From NCBI GenBank assembly GCA_003566475.1, contig PXDE01000460.1, positions 1-14,144 on the forward strand: a stretch of 14,144 bases of DNA, written 5' to 3'. This document shows positions 13,714 to 14,144 of this stretch, piece by piece. Numbering within the stretch: the first letter of the stretch is position 1; every line of letters begins with the position of its first letter. The notes under the pieces are model-generated. The model had not been told where the DNA came from and made no database searches. It worked only from the letters and a program-made list of their open reading frames with translations. Source of the stretch: PVC group bacterium (GTDB lineage: Bacteria; Verrucomicrobiota; Kiritimatiellia; SS1-B-03-39; PXDE01). The position numbers were made by a program, and so were the translations under genes.

Positions 13714-14130
13714 TCAGTCCCCGATGATCTTCACGAGCACGCGCTTCCGGCGGAGGCCGTCGAACTCCCCGTAGAAGATCTGCTCCCAGGGGCCGAGGTC
13801 GAGCTGGCCGCCGGTCACCGCCACCACCACCTCGCGGCCCATGATGGTGCGCTTGAGGTGGGCGTCGGCGTTGTCCTCGTGGCCGTTGTGGGCGTACTGG
13901 GCGTAGGGCTTCTCAGGGGCCAGCGTCTCCAGCCAGCGCTCGAAGTCCTGGTGCAGCCCGGACTCGTCGTCGTTGATGAACACGCTGGCCGTGATGTGCA
14001 TGGCGTTGACCAGGCACAGCCCTTCGCGGATCCCGCTGGCGGCCAGCTCCTCGGCCACCTTCGGGGTGATGTTATAGAACGCCCGCCGGGACGGGGCCTC
14101 GAACCAGAGTTCCTTGCGGTGGTGTCTCAT
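13714..14130 (-). CDS. yjbQ: YjbQ family protein (UPF0047)
   Basis: A 138-residue member of the UPF0047/YjbQ family, a small beta-rich trimeric protein. Some members show weak thiamin phosphate synthase activity, but the true role is unsettled. The sequence holds the family pattern CLVNAMHITASVFINDDES (39-57, with H45), GHEDNADAHLKRTIMGRE (83-100, with H84 and H91) and GGQLDLGPWEQIFYGEFDG (107-125). These conserved His and acidic residues form a probable metal or phosphate pocket. Length is normal and the gene is complete; its ATG lies 14 nt from the window edge, so the promoter is outside. No strong ribosome site is visible in those 14 nt. priA follows after 5 nt. Confidence 0.93.
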   Translation of the reverse strand: MRHHRKELWFEAPSRRAFYNITPKVAEELAASGIREGLCLVNAMHITASVFINDDESGLHQDFERWLETLAPEKPYAQYAHNGHEDNADAHLKRTIMGREVVVAVTGGQLDLGPWEQIFYGEFDGLRRKRVLVKIIGD

Positions 14131-14144
14131 GCCGGCAAGGGTAC

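Overview
This is a GC-rich bacterial chromosomal window. It holds four well-packed housekeeping blocks and an accessory stretch at about 8994-11512 that carries toxin-antitoxin-like nucleotidyltransferase genes and intergenic repeats. LpxK, a heptosyltransferase-like protein and a core-sugar glycosyltransferase show a Gram-negative organism that makes lipid A. The LpxK N-terminus and the insert after its RGYKKD motif look like the Verrucomicrobiota/Kiritimatiellota form. PtsP and many short GC-rich palindromes fit the same PVC-group reading. That placement is from memory and has not been tested by alignment.

Layout. On + strand, 316-4883 is an overlapping or near-overlapping envelope operon: lpxK, a waaF-like GT9, a WaaE-like GT2, then murJ. 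It joins lipid A phosphorylation, core-sugar addition and lipid II flipping. Position 4911-5151 is an imperfect inverted-repeat element between murJ and the convergent ptsP. On - strand, 5218-7500 is ptsP (GAF plus Enzyme I of the nitrogen PTS). Divergent from it, 7653-8993 encodes a short GspE/PilB-type ATPase.

Positions 8994-11512 are different in texture. A small-protein/nucleotidyltransferase pair on + strand (9307-9943) has a good sigma70-like promoter ending 6 nt before a GTG, which suggests a leaderless mRNA. On - strand, 10793-11127 is a second pair of the same kind. Its small gene is intact, but its nucleotidyltransferase seems to have lost about 100 central residues in frame, including the whole catalytic core. 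Its promoter has the same 6-nt spacing to the start codon. Around these pairs lie hairpins, a REP-like core shared with the 4911-5151 element, tandem GTCCA/TGGAC palindromes, and two arrays of 9-nt units at 11308-11482.

On - strand, 13714-14130 (yjbQ, UPF0047) and 11513-13708 (priA, restart helicase) lie 5 nt apart and probably share a transcript.

The most interesting content is the pair of nucleotidyltransferase modules, one intact and one deleted through its active site, and the structured repeat families beside them. I see no CRISPR array, tRNA, rRNA, IS transposase or phage gene.
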